From Clostridiales bacterium (GTDB lineage: Bacteria; Bacillota; Clostridia; Christensenellales; JAISNN01): a DNA stretch of 22,593 nt. Under the pieces are notes generated by a model. The model was given only the letters and a program-made list of their open reading frames with translations. It was not told where the DNA came from and ran no database searches. The stretch's first letter is position 1, and each line of letters starts with the position of its first letter. Positions 1 through 6,140 of this stretch are shown piece after piece. Made by a program: the position numbers and the translations under genes. The stretch spans positions 1 through 22,593 of the forward strand of contig JAISQX010000177.1 in assembly GCA_031273965.1 (NCBI GenBank). The letters run 5' to 3'.

Positions 1-311
1 ATGCCCGTTTCCTTCAAAAAAAGCTCCTGTCTTTCGTTAAATTCTATACTTACCTCGGTTTTTATCGGCTCAAGCGACAAGTATTGACAGCTCTGTATAA
101 AAGGAATAACAAATTTCACGTCGCCGTATCGAACTATGCGGCATTTCGCTCCATCGTGGAATTTGCCTATGACTATCATCAGCTTCCCTTGCGGACATTT
201 TTTCAGCCTCAACAACAAAAAGAGAATACACGCAAATATCACGATGAGCGCCGTCAACATAACGTATATGACAGCCGTCGAATTTTGCGCCGAATAAATC
301 AATCCTTTCAT
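1..311 (-). CDS. Flotillin-family protein, N-terminal part (cut by left edge)
   Basis: Reading the minus strand from the ATG at 311 gives an open frame to base 1 (103 codons) with no stop. It has one membrane segment near residues 14-35, then a basic RLKKCP stretch and a segment reading roughly G-K-L-M-I-V-I-G-K ... V-K-F-V-I-P-F-I-Q ... L-S-L-E-P-I. That is the typical start of flotillin/SPFH proteins (a hydrophobic anchor, then a 'vVyGk...f..PviQ...lsL.pi' strand pattern). Flotillins scaffold fluid membrane microdomains. The gene lies 96 bases downstream of an NfeD/YuaF-type gene on the same strand, the usual pairing (compare B. subtilis yuaF-yuaG), so the two probably form an operon. The ribosome binding site is weak (AAAGG about 12 bases upstream), so the exact start is less certain than the family. 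The coiled-coil and oligomerisation regions lie outside the window. Confidence 0.82.
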   Translation of the reverse strand, partial: MKGLIYSAQNSTAVIYVMLTALIVIFACILFLLLRLKKCPQGKLMIVIGKFHDGAKCRIVRYGDVKFVIPFIQSCQYLSLEPIKTEVSIEFNERQELFLKETG

Positions 312-407
312 AAAAACCAAACCTTTTAACTTTATTTCGGCAACGGCGCGCCGAAGCGGGTCGTCAACAAATTGAAATTACGGATTCCGCGCATATTCAA
401 TCCTTGG

Positions 408-998
408 CTATTTTATTCTTTCCACCAAGAATGTGTTTGCGTCTATCATAGCCGTCACCTTTATGACGGCGCCCGTTTCAATTTTTTCGGTATCGTCGGT
501 TACGGCTTCGCATTCCGCCAAATGTTGCTGTATCATCACGGTTATCTTACCCGTTCCGCTTCTTTTGGGCGGAATATTGAGATACACCGTACCCGTCGCG
601 CCTATAGCTTTGTCATATAATATATTTCCGCTTTTTTCAAGTTTCATAACCGCGTTCATCAAAAACGCCAAAGCGACCGTAACCGCCGCGCCCGCAGCGG
701 CTCCCAAAGCAAAAGACCAATAAGATAGACCGTCGAACGTCCCGAACGCTACCCAACCGCCCGCCGCAAAAAAAGCGATTATGCCGCGTATCGTAAAGAT
801 TTTCAGTCCGCCGAGTTCTATCGGCGACGTGCTGTTAGAAGGTATGTCCGCATCGGAAGCGTCTCCGCCGTCGAAGGCGTCAGAATCGTTACCCAAACCC
901 AAAATGAGTAAAATCAATTGAATTACCAAGAGCGCCGACGCCGCGGTAGCTATGGCAAATAATACCTGCTCCGTCGTATGTAAAGATTCAAACCACAT
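408..998 (-). CDS. NfeD/YuaF-type membrane protein, flotillin partner
   Basis: This 196-residue protein has a hydrophobic segment at 11-34, an acidic Asp/Ser-rich loop at 37-60, two more hydrophobic segments at about 70-90 and 92-118, and a soluble C-terminal part (124-196) with the beta-rich look of the NfeD OB-fold domain (I-G-A-T-G-T-V-Y-L, then ...G-A-V-I-K-V, ending D-A-N-T-F-L-V-E). Short NfeD proteins lacking the ClpP-like protease domain, with this layout, accompany flotillins; B. subtilis YuaF is the model. The start at 998 has an AGGGGG ribosome binding site about 8 bases upstream. The flotillin gene follows on the same strand, so the pair probably acts together in membrane organisation or envelope stress. 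I saw no sigma-W-type promoter (TGAAAC...CGT) upstream, unlike the B. subtilis operon; a sigma-A-like promoter is listed separately. Confidence 0.85.
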   Translation of the reverse strand: MWFESLHTTEQVLFAIATAASALLVIQLILLILGLGNDSDAFDGGDASDADIPSNSTSPIELGGLKIFTIRGIIAFFAAGGWVAFGTFDGLSYWSFALGAAAGAAVTVALAFLMNAVMKLEKSGNILYDKAIGATGTVYLNIPPKRSGTGKITVMIQQHLAECEAVTDDTEKIETGAVIKVTAMIDANTFLVERIK

Positions 999-1111
999 AA
1001 GACATCCCCCTTTTTTTATTTGAAATAACGCGCTATTATAAAAATACGTTTAACGTCCCGCTCGCGCGGTTGCTTCGCGCCCCGCGCAATAGCGAAAACT
1101 ATTCAAATAGT

Positions 1112-1140
1112 ATACTACATTATATCCGCCAAAAAGTCAA
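1112..1140 (-). promoter_or_regulatory. Candidate sigma-A promoter of the NfeD-flotillin operon
   Basis: On the minus strand TTGACT (1135-1140) and TAGTAT (1112-1117) are separated by 17 bases. This predicts a start near 1105 and a leader of about 105 bases before the NfeD ATG at 998. Just downstream, at the predicted start, is a perfect 6-2-6 inverted repeat (ACTATT-CA-AATAGT, 1098-1111), which could be an operator. A second TATAAT on the same strand (1035-1040) lacks a -35 box and is less likely. The leader also contains a GC-rich five-pair hairpin (GCGCG/CGCGC) in the 1060-1085 region. Confidence 0.4.
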
Positions 1141-1489
1141 GAAAAATTGAACCTCCGAACGAACGGAACGGGTTTTACATATTAAAGTACGTCCCGCGAT
1201 TTAATGAGACGCTAATGGCGACGGAACGGAAGCGACCGACTTCTTCCTTTTGTGCCGGATAATTTGACACACCCCGCTCTTTTTCGGGCTTTGTCCGCAA
1301 AAAAGCGCGCTTTTCAACTCTTATCGGCAACCTATCTTAATTATCAAAACAGTTTCCGCGGATAGATTTTTATCTCCGATAGTTTATGTGTTCTCGCATA
1401 AAAAAATACCGTTTATAAAATAAGCGCAAAAGCTCTTTCCATTTATCGTTACATTATTTGCCGCCGGAGTATAAACGCGAACTCATGCT
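1141..1489. other. Intergenic stretch with one weak terminator-like hairpin
   Basis: No convincing coding region is visible. The stretch lies downstream of the minus-strand membrane-protein gene ending at 1490. About 180 bases after that stop there is an AAAAG-CGCG-CTTTT hairpin (1301-1314) followed on the minus strand by a run of T, which could be a weak terminator. A short CCCG/CGGG hairpin is adjacent (about 1274-1289). The rest shows no recognisable RNA gene, repeat or riboswitch. Confidence 0.4.
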
Positions 1490-2470
1490 TTAAGACGCGT
1501 AATCGTTTGTATTTTCATCGGTTTTGCGTTCTACAATTTTGAATCCGCCGTTTAAACGCGCGCTTTCATATTTTTTTGTTTTTCGCTCCAAAACATGACA
1601 GAGCGTATTATATAAGCCCTCGCTGTTTCCGTCGTATATATAACAAATCTCGACGCGCGACCTTACCAAGCCGATTTTATTTTCTCCGCGCGAATAGATA
1701 TTCGTGTACGCTCTGCTTATCGTTTTATCGCTTCGCGGCGGTTCTTCCTTTTTGCTGAATAAATTTGAAAGGATATTTTTTCTCTTTATCTTCTCTTCTT
1801 TTTTGTCTTCGTAAGAGCCGTTCGGATTCTCGGCGGCGGATAGCAGATTATCGACAAAATCGTCGTTATTCTCGTCTATCAATCCAGTTTTAAGCAGGTT
1901 TACCAAATCGCCGTAAGTCTTAAATTTTTTTAACACTATAAAAATCTCAAGCTTCGCCGTCTTTATCGGCTTTATCCCTGCGGTAAAAAAATAAACCGCC
2001 GCGCCGCCGTTTATATAATACGCAACCAACATGTAATTTTTAAAGGCTTGCATAATAATTATATTGAAACAAACCATGATGAAAGTCGCAAAAAACAGCT
2101 TGGGATTTTTTTCCGCGCCGGCTATAAGTCCGGAAAAATTTAATATCAGAACGGCCGGCAACATCAGATACAAGAATATCTCCGCTTCCGGTTTATAATA
2201 TGACAGCAATATAAATGCCGCGAAGAACAAGGCGGATACGAGATAATTCCATCCGAACCGCACATTAATTTTTTGCTTTGCGCGTTCTATGTCGTCTAAC
2301 TCTATCTCGCCGAAAAATATACCTTTTTTACCTTTGGCGTCTTTTAATATTATTCTTTTGCCCGTTATGTAAAAATTCGCGTTCCTCTTTTTTCCGGACT
2401 CCAAAATCCGTATATTTTTAAATTCCTTTATGATAGGCTCGTTCCGTACTTCCGCTTGCTTTTTTATCAT
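1490..2470 (-). CDS. Unrecognised membrane protein with PH-like N-terminus
   Basis: I do not recognise this 326-residue protein. Residues 1-65 are soluble and beta-rich; the stretch F-Y-I-T-G-K-R-I-I-L-K-D ... I-E-L-D-D-I-E resembles the 'yvTnkRii....i.l.dI' pattern of bacterial PH-like membrane-associated domains, which is suggestive only. Four hydrophobic segments follow at roughly 72-92, 96-117, 124-140 and 145-166, then a cytoplasmic tail of about 160 residues rich in Lys/Glu/Asn with a second possible folded part at about 255-320. There is no signal peptide. The ATG at 2470 has a GGAG site five bases upstream and a perfect-consensus promoter in front, so it is a real, independently transcribed gene. 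Neighbours do not suggest a function: the NfeD-flotillin pair lies about 490 bases downstream behind its own promoter. Confidence 0.75.
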   Translation of the reverse strand: MIKKQAEVRNEPIIKEFKNIRILESGKKRNANFYITGKRIILKDAKGKKGIFFGEIELDDIERAKQKINVRFGWNYLVSALFFAAFILLSYYKPEAEIFLYLMLPAVLILNFSGLIAGAEKNPKLFFATFIMVCFNIIIMQAFKNYMLVAYYINGGAAVYFFTAGIKPIKTAKLEIFIVLKKFKTYGDLVNLLKTGLIDENNDDFVDNLLSAAENPNGSYEDKKEEKIKRKNILSNLFSKKEEPPRSDKTISRAYTNIYSRGENKIGLVRSRVEICYIYDGNSEGLYNTLCHVLERKTKKYESARLNGGFKIVERKTDENTNDYAS

Positions 2471-2502
2471 AATTGCTCCGATATGATTTTATTACATACC
2501 GC

Positions 2503-2532
2503 ATTATAACACAATATGTCATATTTTGTCAA
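2503..2532 (-). promoter_or_regulatory. Consensus sigma-A promoter with palindrome in spacer
   Basis: TTGACA (2527-2532) and TATAAT (2503-2508), both perfect on the minus strand, are separated by 18 bases. The predicted start near 2496 gives a leader of about 28 bases containing the GGAG site of the gene starting at 2470. The spacer contains a perfect 6-1-6 inverted repeat, AATATG-A-CATATT (2513-2525), well placed for a repressor that would block RNA polymerase. Confidence 0.75.
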
Positions 2533-2603
2533 TAAATAATTCTTCGCGAATGTTTGCTTTCCGGAGCGAACGCAAAATCGGCGAATATATTCTTGTTTAA
2601 GTA

Positions 2604-2632
2604 TTGACTTTTACGCCGTTTTTTGATATACT
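2604..2632 (+). promoter_or_regulatory. Strong sigma-A promoter ahead of candidate ncRNA
   Basis: TTGACT (2604-2609) and TATACT (2627-2632) on the plus strand with an exact 17-base spacer, each one mismatch from consensus. The predicted start is near 2639-2640. The next plus-strand gene with a good ribosome binding site begins only at 3172, about 530 bases further on, so the promoter most likely drives a non-coding RNA or a very long leader. Confidence 0.65.
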
Positions 2633-2638
2633 AAAAAA

Positions 2639-2880
2639 GCTATATATTTGAATATTAAAAAATATAATCGAGGGATTATTTTTTCTTAAAATCCGGACCA
2701 TATTTTATTAGGTAAAAAGTGTGTTTTCCTAATTGAATAATGGTTTGGAGTAATCCTTTTCTAATTCAGATGTATAGCAACATTGGGAAGATGCACTTTT
2801 TATATTATTTTCGCCTTGCCCAACTTGCTTATGCACAATAATTTAGAATGAAGTCTTTTCCGCCGTTTTGTTTAAAAAAA
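2639..2880 (+). ncRNA. Candidate structured RNA, 6S-like architecture (family not identified)
   Basis: Directly downstream of a strong promoter the sequence folds into a long rod. The core is a 21-pair helix, 2713-2733 with 2782-2802, continuous apart from G-U pairs (AAAAAGTG against CACTTTTT, then GTTTTCCTAAT against ATTGGGAAGAT). It continues into TGAAT (2734-2738) with ATTCA (2764-2768) and a small GGA-GTAA-TCC tip. Below it are unpaired strands of about 32 and 34 bases, closed by GGATTATT (2673-2680) with AATAATTT (2837-2844, two G-U pairs). A separate AT-rich hairpin occupies about 2643-2667. A long apical arm, a large central bubble and a closing stem are the general shape of 6S RNA, but I see no sequence motif that proves this and the closing stem is short. 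The 3' end is unknown; I chose 2880 as an outer bound. It could instead be a long regulatory leader for the gene at 3172. Confidence 0.45.
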
Positions 2881-3171
2881 ATGAGACCGAAAGAAAAGGC
2901 TTTTTATAATGTTTGTTTACGGTTGCCCATAGGCGGCGGCAAAGATTTTTTAGGGAAACACATAGAAATAAACGGCGCAATCTCATATAAATGAGCGCGT
3001 AAATAACGACGACGGGCGTCGCGGCTTCAAAAACTTATATAGTTCAAAAGCCTTAAAAAGGGTTTTTAGGGGGAGTTTAAAAAAAATTTCCGCCGCGCAC
3101 AAAATTCTAATCAAAATCTTAATCGTGCAAAAACGCAGATATTATATTGAAAAAATTAAGGAGTTAAACCT
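2881..3171 (+). other. Rest of the 2471-3171 gap: hairpins, no clear gene
   Basis: This stretch separates the candidate RNA from the small gene at 3172. It holds a short open frame without a ribosome binding site (discussed under rejected items), a CGACG-ACGGG-CGTCG hairpin around 3006-3020, and a terminator-like hairpin at 3046-3067. Nothing else recognisable is present. A TATTAT box near 3140-3145 may be the -10 of the 3172 gene, but no good -35 accompanies it. Confidence 0.4.
3046..3067 (+). terminator. Weak terminator-like hairpin
   Basis: AAAAGCCTT (3046-3054) pairs with AGGGTTTT (3059-3067, nine pairs including two G-U) across an AAAA loop. The T run belongs to the stem rather than following it, so termination would be inefficient. 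It is placed where transcription from the 2604-2632 promoter might end before the gene at 3172. Confidence 0.25.
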
Positions 3172-3495
3172 ATGCAAAACGAAGCCAAAAAGTATAAACA
3201 AAGGTTCATGGAACATTTCGCCAAAAACGCCGATACGGAGGTCTCTTTTGGCGGCAACAAAACGGAAGATATGTATATAGTTTACCTTTCCTCAAAAAAG
3301 ACAAAAAGAAATACGGAAATAATTATAAACGGCGAAAGAGCGGATAATAGCGGTTGCGACAGCCCATTGGCAATGCAAAACGCGATATCGTGTTATACCG
3401 CAATACCGGATGGATATACCGTACCGCTAAACGACGACGGTTACAAAAAAATAATAGAGCATTTGGAAGGAATAAGTGCGTTTAGAATGCTTTGA
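3172..3495 (+). CDS. Small unrecognised protein, 107 residues
   Basis: I do not recognise this protein. It starts with an ATG preceded by a good AAGGAG site eight bases upstream, which makes it very likely to be translated. It is soluble, with no signal peptide or membrane segment: a Lys-rich helix at 1-20, then alternating strands (about 22-55: T-E-V-S-F-G-G, M-Y-I-V-Y-L-S-S, T-E-I-I-I-N-G), one Cys at 59 and one at 74, and a C-terminal helix (D-G-Y-K-K-I-I-E-H-L-E). The compact alpha-beta pattern suggests a small single-domain protein. It stands alone on its strand, about 530 bases after the candidate RNA promoter, and faces the citrate synthase gene across a shared hairpin. Confidence 0.65.
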   Translation: MQNEAKKYKQRFMEHFAKNADTEVSFGGNKTEDMYIVYLSSKKTKRNTEIIINGERADNSGCDSPLAMQNAISCYTAIPDGYTVPLNDDGYKKIIEHLEGISAFRML

Positions 3496-3543
3496 CGCCG
3501 ATATTTTGATAAGCAAAACGCAAAAAAATATTCATAAAAACAA

Positions 3544-3575
3544 AATTGAGCGCGGTTCTAAAGCCGCGCTCAATT
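3544..3575 (-). terminator. Strong terminator hairpin between convergent genes
   Basis: A perfect 12-pair stem (AATTGAGCGCGG with CCGCGCTCAATT, 8-base loop) sits between the 107-residue gene on the plus strand and the citrate synthase gene on the minus strand. On the minus strand the stem is followed by TTTTGTTTTT, a good U tract, 14 bases past the citrate synthase stop. On the plus strand the tail is poor (TTACAAAACG), so it mainly serves the minus strand and may also stop plus-strand transcripts partially. Confidence 0.8.
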
Positions 3576-3589
3576 ACAAAACGACAAAA

Positions 3590-4981
3590 TTAATTTCTCT
3601 TATCCAGAGCGACATATTCCTTGTATTCGCTTATACATTTATAATTCGGTCTAATAATTTTTCCGTTATTGGATAATTCCTCTATCCTGTGCGCCGACCA
3701 ACCGACTATGCGCGCCATGGCGAATATCGGAGTAAACAACTCGCTGGGTATGCCGAGAGTGGAATTTACAAAACCCGAATAAAAATCCACGTTTGCCGCG
3801 ACGCCCTTGTATATGTGCCTATTCGCGCCTATTATCTGGGGAGCGAGTCTAGCTACCTTGTCATAGAGCTCATATTCTTCGTGAAGTCCCTTAGCCTCGG
3901 AAAGCTCCTCCACATAGCGTTTGAGAATGAGAGCGCGCGGGTCCGACAGAGAATAAACGGCGTGACCCATTCCGTATATCAATCCGGTTTTATCAAAGGC
4001 TTCCTTTGCCAAAAGTTTTTCGATATACGCGCTTATATTCGCGTCGGTGCGCACCTTGACGTTCTTTTTTATATCGTCAAACATCTGCACGACTTTTATA
4101 TTCGCGCCGCCGTGCCGCGGCCCTTTGAGAGAGCCCATGGCGGCCGCAACCGAAGAGTATGTATCGGAGCCGGACGACGAAACGACGTGCGTCGTAAAAG
4201 TCGAATTGTTTCCGCCCCCATGCTCGGCATGCAACACCAACATAAGGTCGAGTATTTTTGCCTCCAACTCCGTATATTTACTGTCCTTGCGCAACGCGTG
4301 CAAAATAGTCTGCGCCGTCGAAAGCTCATGCACCGGATGATGAATAATAAGACTGTCAAAATCGTGATAATGCTTATGCACCTGATACGAATACACGGAC
4401 AAGAGCGGAAATTGCGCTATAAGCTGCAAGCTCTGCCGCAAAACGTTCGATATGGAAATGTCGTCGGAATTGTCGTCGTACGAGTAAAGGGTCAATACGC
4501 TTCGGGCTATGCCGTTCATAAGGTCTTTGGACGGCGCTTTCATAATGACGTCGCGCACAAATGATTCGGGCAAAATACGAAAACCGGCGAGTATTTCCTT
4601 GAACATTTTAAGCTGTTTTTCATTCGGCAGGTTGCCGAACAGCAAAAGATAAGCCACTTCCTCAAACCCAAAGCGTTTTTCGCTCATAAAGCCCGAGACA
4701 ATGTCGTTTATGTCTATGCCCCTATAACGCAAAACGCCCTCGCACGGCGTTTTGTTCCCGTCGGCGTCCTTTTCGAACGCTTTTATATCGGAAATATCCG
4801 TGAGTCCGGCTAATACACCGTTGCCTTCCAGATCGCGGAGACCTCTTTTCACATCAAATTTATAGTACCAGGAGTTGTCTATCTCCGTACTTTCTCGCGC
4901 CATCTCGGCAAGCTTTTCGATCTTTGGCATAACGTCGTCCAAAAATTCCTGATAAGATGCGGTGTAAGTAGTGTTAGTCAT
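3590..4981 (-). CDS. gltA: Citrate synthase (citrate/2-methylcitrate synthase family)
   Basis: Condenses acetyl-CoA with oxaloacetate to citrate in the cytoplasm. The protein is 463 residues from the ATG at 4981. Family signatures are clear: L-H-A-E-H-G-G-G-N-N-S-T-F around 251-263 with a catalytic His, G-S-L-K-G-P-R-H-G-G-A-N around 284-294, G-M-G-H-A-V-Y-S-L-S-D-P-R-A around 337-350 with the second His, and A-N-V-D-F-Y-S-G around 396-403 with the catalytic Asp. Having Ala instead of Arg after the second His (G-H-A-V-Y) is a departure from the usual G-H-R-V-Y. The frame opens at a TTG at 4987, but that codon abuts the GGAGG site (4988-4992); the ATG at 4981 has six-base spacing and is the better start. 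It appears monocistronic, ending at a strong hairpin. No other TCA-cycle gene is in the window, so it may serve glutamate synthesis. A 2-methylcitrate or homocitrate-type activity cannot be excluded by eye. Confidence 0.93.
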   Translation of the reverse strand: MTNTTYTASYQEFLDDVMPKIEKLAEMARESTEIDNSWYYKFDVKRGLRDLEGNGVLAGLTDISDIKAFEKDADGNKTPCEGVLRYRGIDINDIVSGFMSEKRFGFEEVAYLLLFGNLPNEKQLKMFKEILAGFRILPESFVRDVIMKAPSKDLMNGIARSVLTLYSYDDNSDDISISNVLRQSLQLIAQFPLLSVYSYQVHKHYHDFDSLIIHHPVHELSTAQTILHALRKDSKYTELEAKILDLMLVLHAEHGGGNNSTFTTHVVSSSGSDTYSSVAAAMGSLKGPRHGGANIKVVQMFDDIKKNVKVRTDANISAYIEKLLAKEAFDKTGLIYGMGHAVYSLSDPRALILKRYVEELSEAKGLHEEYELYDKVARLAPQIIGANRHIYKGVAANVDFYSGFVNSTLGIPSELFTPIFAMARIVGWSAHRIEELSNNGKIIRPNYKCISEYKEYVALDKRN

Positions 4982-5078
4982 ATACAACCTCCGGTTTTAA
5001 TTTTTTTTTTACAGATTATTAAAGATATTTTTTTAAATTAAAAATTATGCGGCTAAATTTGAGATACTTTGTCGTAAA

Positions 5079-5957
5079 TCAAATAAGAAAATCGGGATAA
5101 TATCCGAAATCAAAATTGTTTTCTCTCTCCCATGCGGCAATACAATCCATGGACAGCGACCGTTCGACAAAACTCGCCGCCGTAAAATCCTCCGAATATT
5201 TTTCGTCGTCCGAAAATACTATTTTTGCGCCTACGGTTTTTTCCCCGTTTTTTATCGCTTCGATGACTTTGCCTTTTCCTCTATATATAAACAAGCCGTT
5301 TTCTATCTTTATAAGAGATATCATATCGGTATTTTCCTTCGATTCTTCCGATATCTTTTCCAAAGGGTACACATTCTTTGGAGAAACGAAGCATTTGATG
5401 TAAAACCTATTATTTATAAAGCAATCATACGCTTTAAAAATAGCTTCGGCTATTTCCTCCGTGCTTATCTCCGACGTGTCTATAATGAAGTCGTAATTGT
5501 TATAGTCGTTGCAATCCACGCCGTAAAAATCCTTGAACCGCCGCGTTTCCAAGTCGCGTCTGTGTATAAGCTCCCTCAAAGCTTCTTCCTTTGTCGAATA
5601 TTTCTCCTCGTCGAGAACCCTTCCAAAAAAAACCCTGTGAGCCGCTCTTTTAGGCGACACCAAAAGAAAAACCTTAAACGAGCCCCCGATAAAATGCCAC
5701 GCCAAACGCGAGTCAAATATTATGTCGCGCGATGTGTTTTCGCGCGCGAATTTTTTCATTTCATCGTCTATCAGAAGGTCTACATTTTTATCCCCCGCTA
5801 TAAGCTTGTTAAACTCCAATGTGGAGAGATTTCTTTCTTTTGCGAGTCTTCTGTGTATAGTTCCCGTCGAAAAAGTTTCAAATCCGTAATTTTTTTCCAA
5901 ATACGCGCAAAGAGTGCTCTTTCCGCTCCCCAGTTGTCCGCTGAGTGAAATATACAT
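5079..5957 (-). CDS. Cytidylate-kinase-like protein with extra C-terminal domain
   Basis: Residues 1-180 are a small P-loop nucleoside-monophosphate kinase: I-S-L-S-G-Q-L-G-S-G-K-S-T at 3-15 (Walker A), F-S-T-G-T-I-H-R (the 'yStGdi.R' acceptor-site strand of short archaeal-type CMP kinases), an I-I-F-D-S-R-L-A-W motif near 79-87, and an arginine-rich lid near 103-113. It probably phosphorylates CMP/dCMP or another nucleotide; the substrate cannot be read from sequence. Residues from about 185 to 292 are not part of the kinase family. There, F-V-S-P-K-N-V-Y-P followed by I-S-L-I-K-I-E-N-G-L-F-I-Y-R-G-K-G-K-V-I-E-A-I recalls the ParB/sulfiredoxin-like fold (strand, P-x-I-x-P, then 'i.nG.yii.dG.hRv.Aa'), but the His/Arg signature is absent. 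The start at 5957 has an AAGGGG site about ten bases upstream. It is probably transcribed alone. Confidence 0.75.
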   Translation of the reverse strand: MYISLSGQLGSGKSTLCAYLEKNYGFETFSTGTIHRRLAKERNLSTLEFNKLIAGDKNVDLLIDDEMKKFARENTSRDIIFDSRLAWHFIGGSFKVFLLVSPKRAAHRVFFGRVLDEEKYSTKEEALRELIHRRDLETRRFKDFYGVDCNDYNNYDFIIDTSEISTEEIAEAIFKAYDCFINNRFYIKCFVSPKNVYPLEKISEESKENTDMISLIKIENGLFIYRGKGKVIEAIKNGEKTVGAKIVFSDDEKYSEDFTAASFVERSLSMDCIAAWERENNFDFGYYPDFLI

Positions 5958-6140
5958 TATACCGCTATCCCCTTTTTCTAAGAATCCGTAATTTATTATC
6001 TTTGAACCGGTTGCATTCTATTCTATCCTCCGAGCACGCGCTTTTTCGGCGCCGACGGCGAAAAGCTATAGAGCCGAAAGAATAACTATGCGGAGATTAA
6101 AAAATTCTAAACGCAATTATTTCAATCGGAAATATACTTC

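Noticed and set aside
2552..2571. Seven-pair hairpin (GTTTGCT/AGCGAAC) upstream of the candidate RNA promoter
   Set aside because: No U tract on either strand and no sign of function; probably chance or a minor structural element.
2848..2994. Short plus-strand open frame of 48 codons (or 37 from the ATG at 2881) inside the intergenic gap, with a plausible-looking peptide
   Set aside because: Neither ATG has a ribosome binding site, I recognise no family, and it overlaps the end of the candidate RNA. It could be a remnant, but nothing supports translation.
3689..4564. Long plus-strand open frame of 291 codons
   Set aside because: It lies entirely antisense to the citrate synthase gene, whose motifs are unmistakable, and has no ribosome binding site or recognisable domain.
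6040..6066. GC-rich hairpin between the mannosidase and the cytidylate-kinase-like gene as a terminator
   Set aside because: It folds well (GCTTTT and CGCC paired with GGCG and AAAAGC), but neither strand has a T run after the stem, so I do not call it a terminator.
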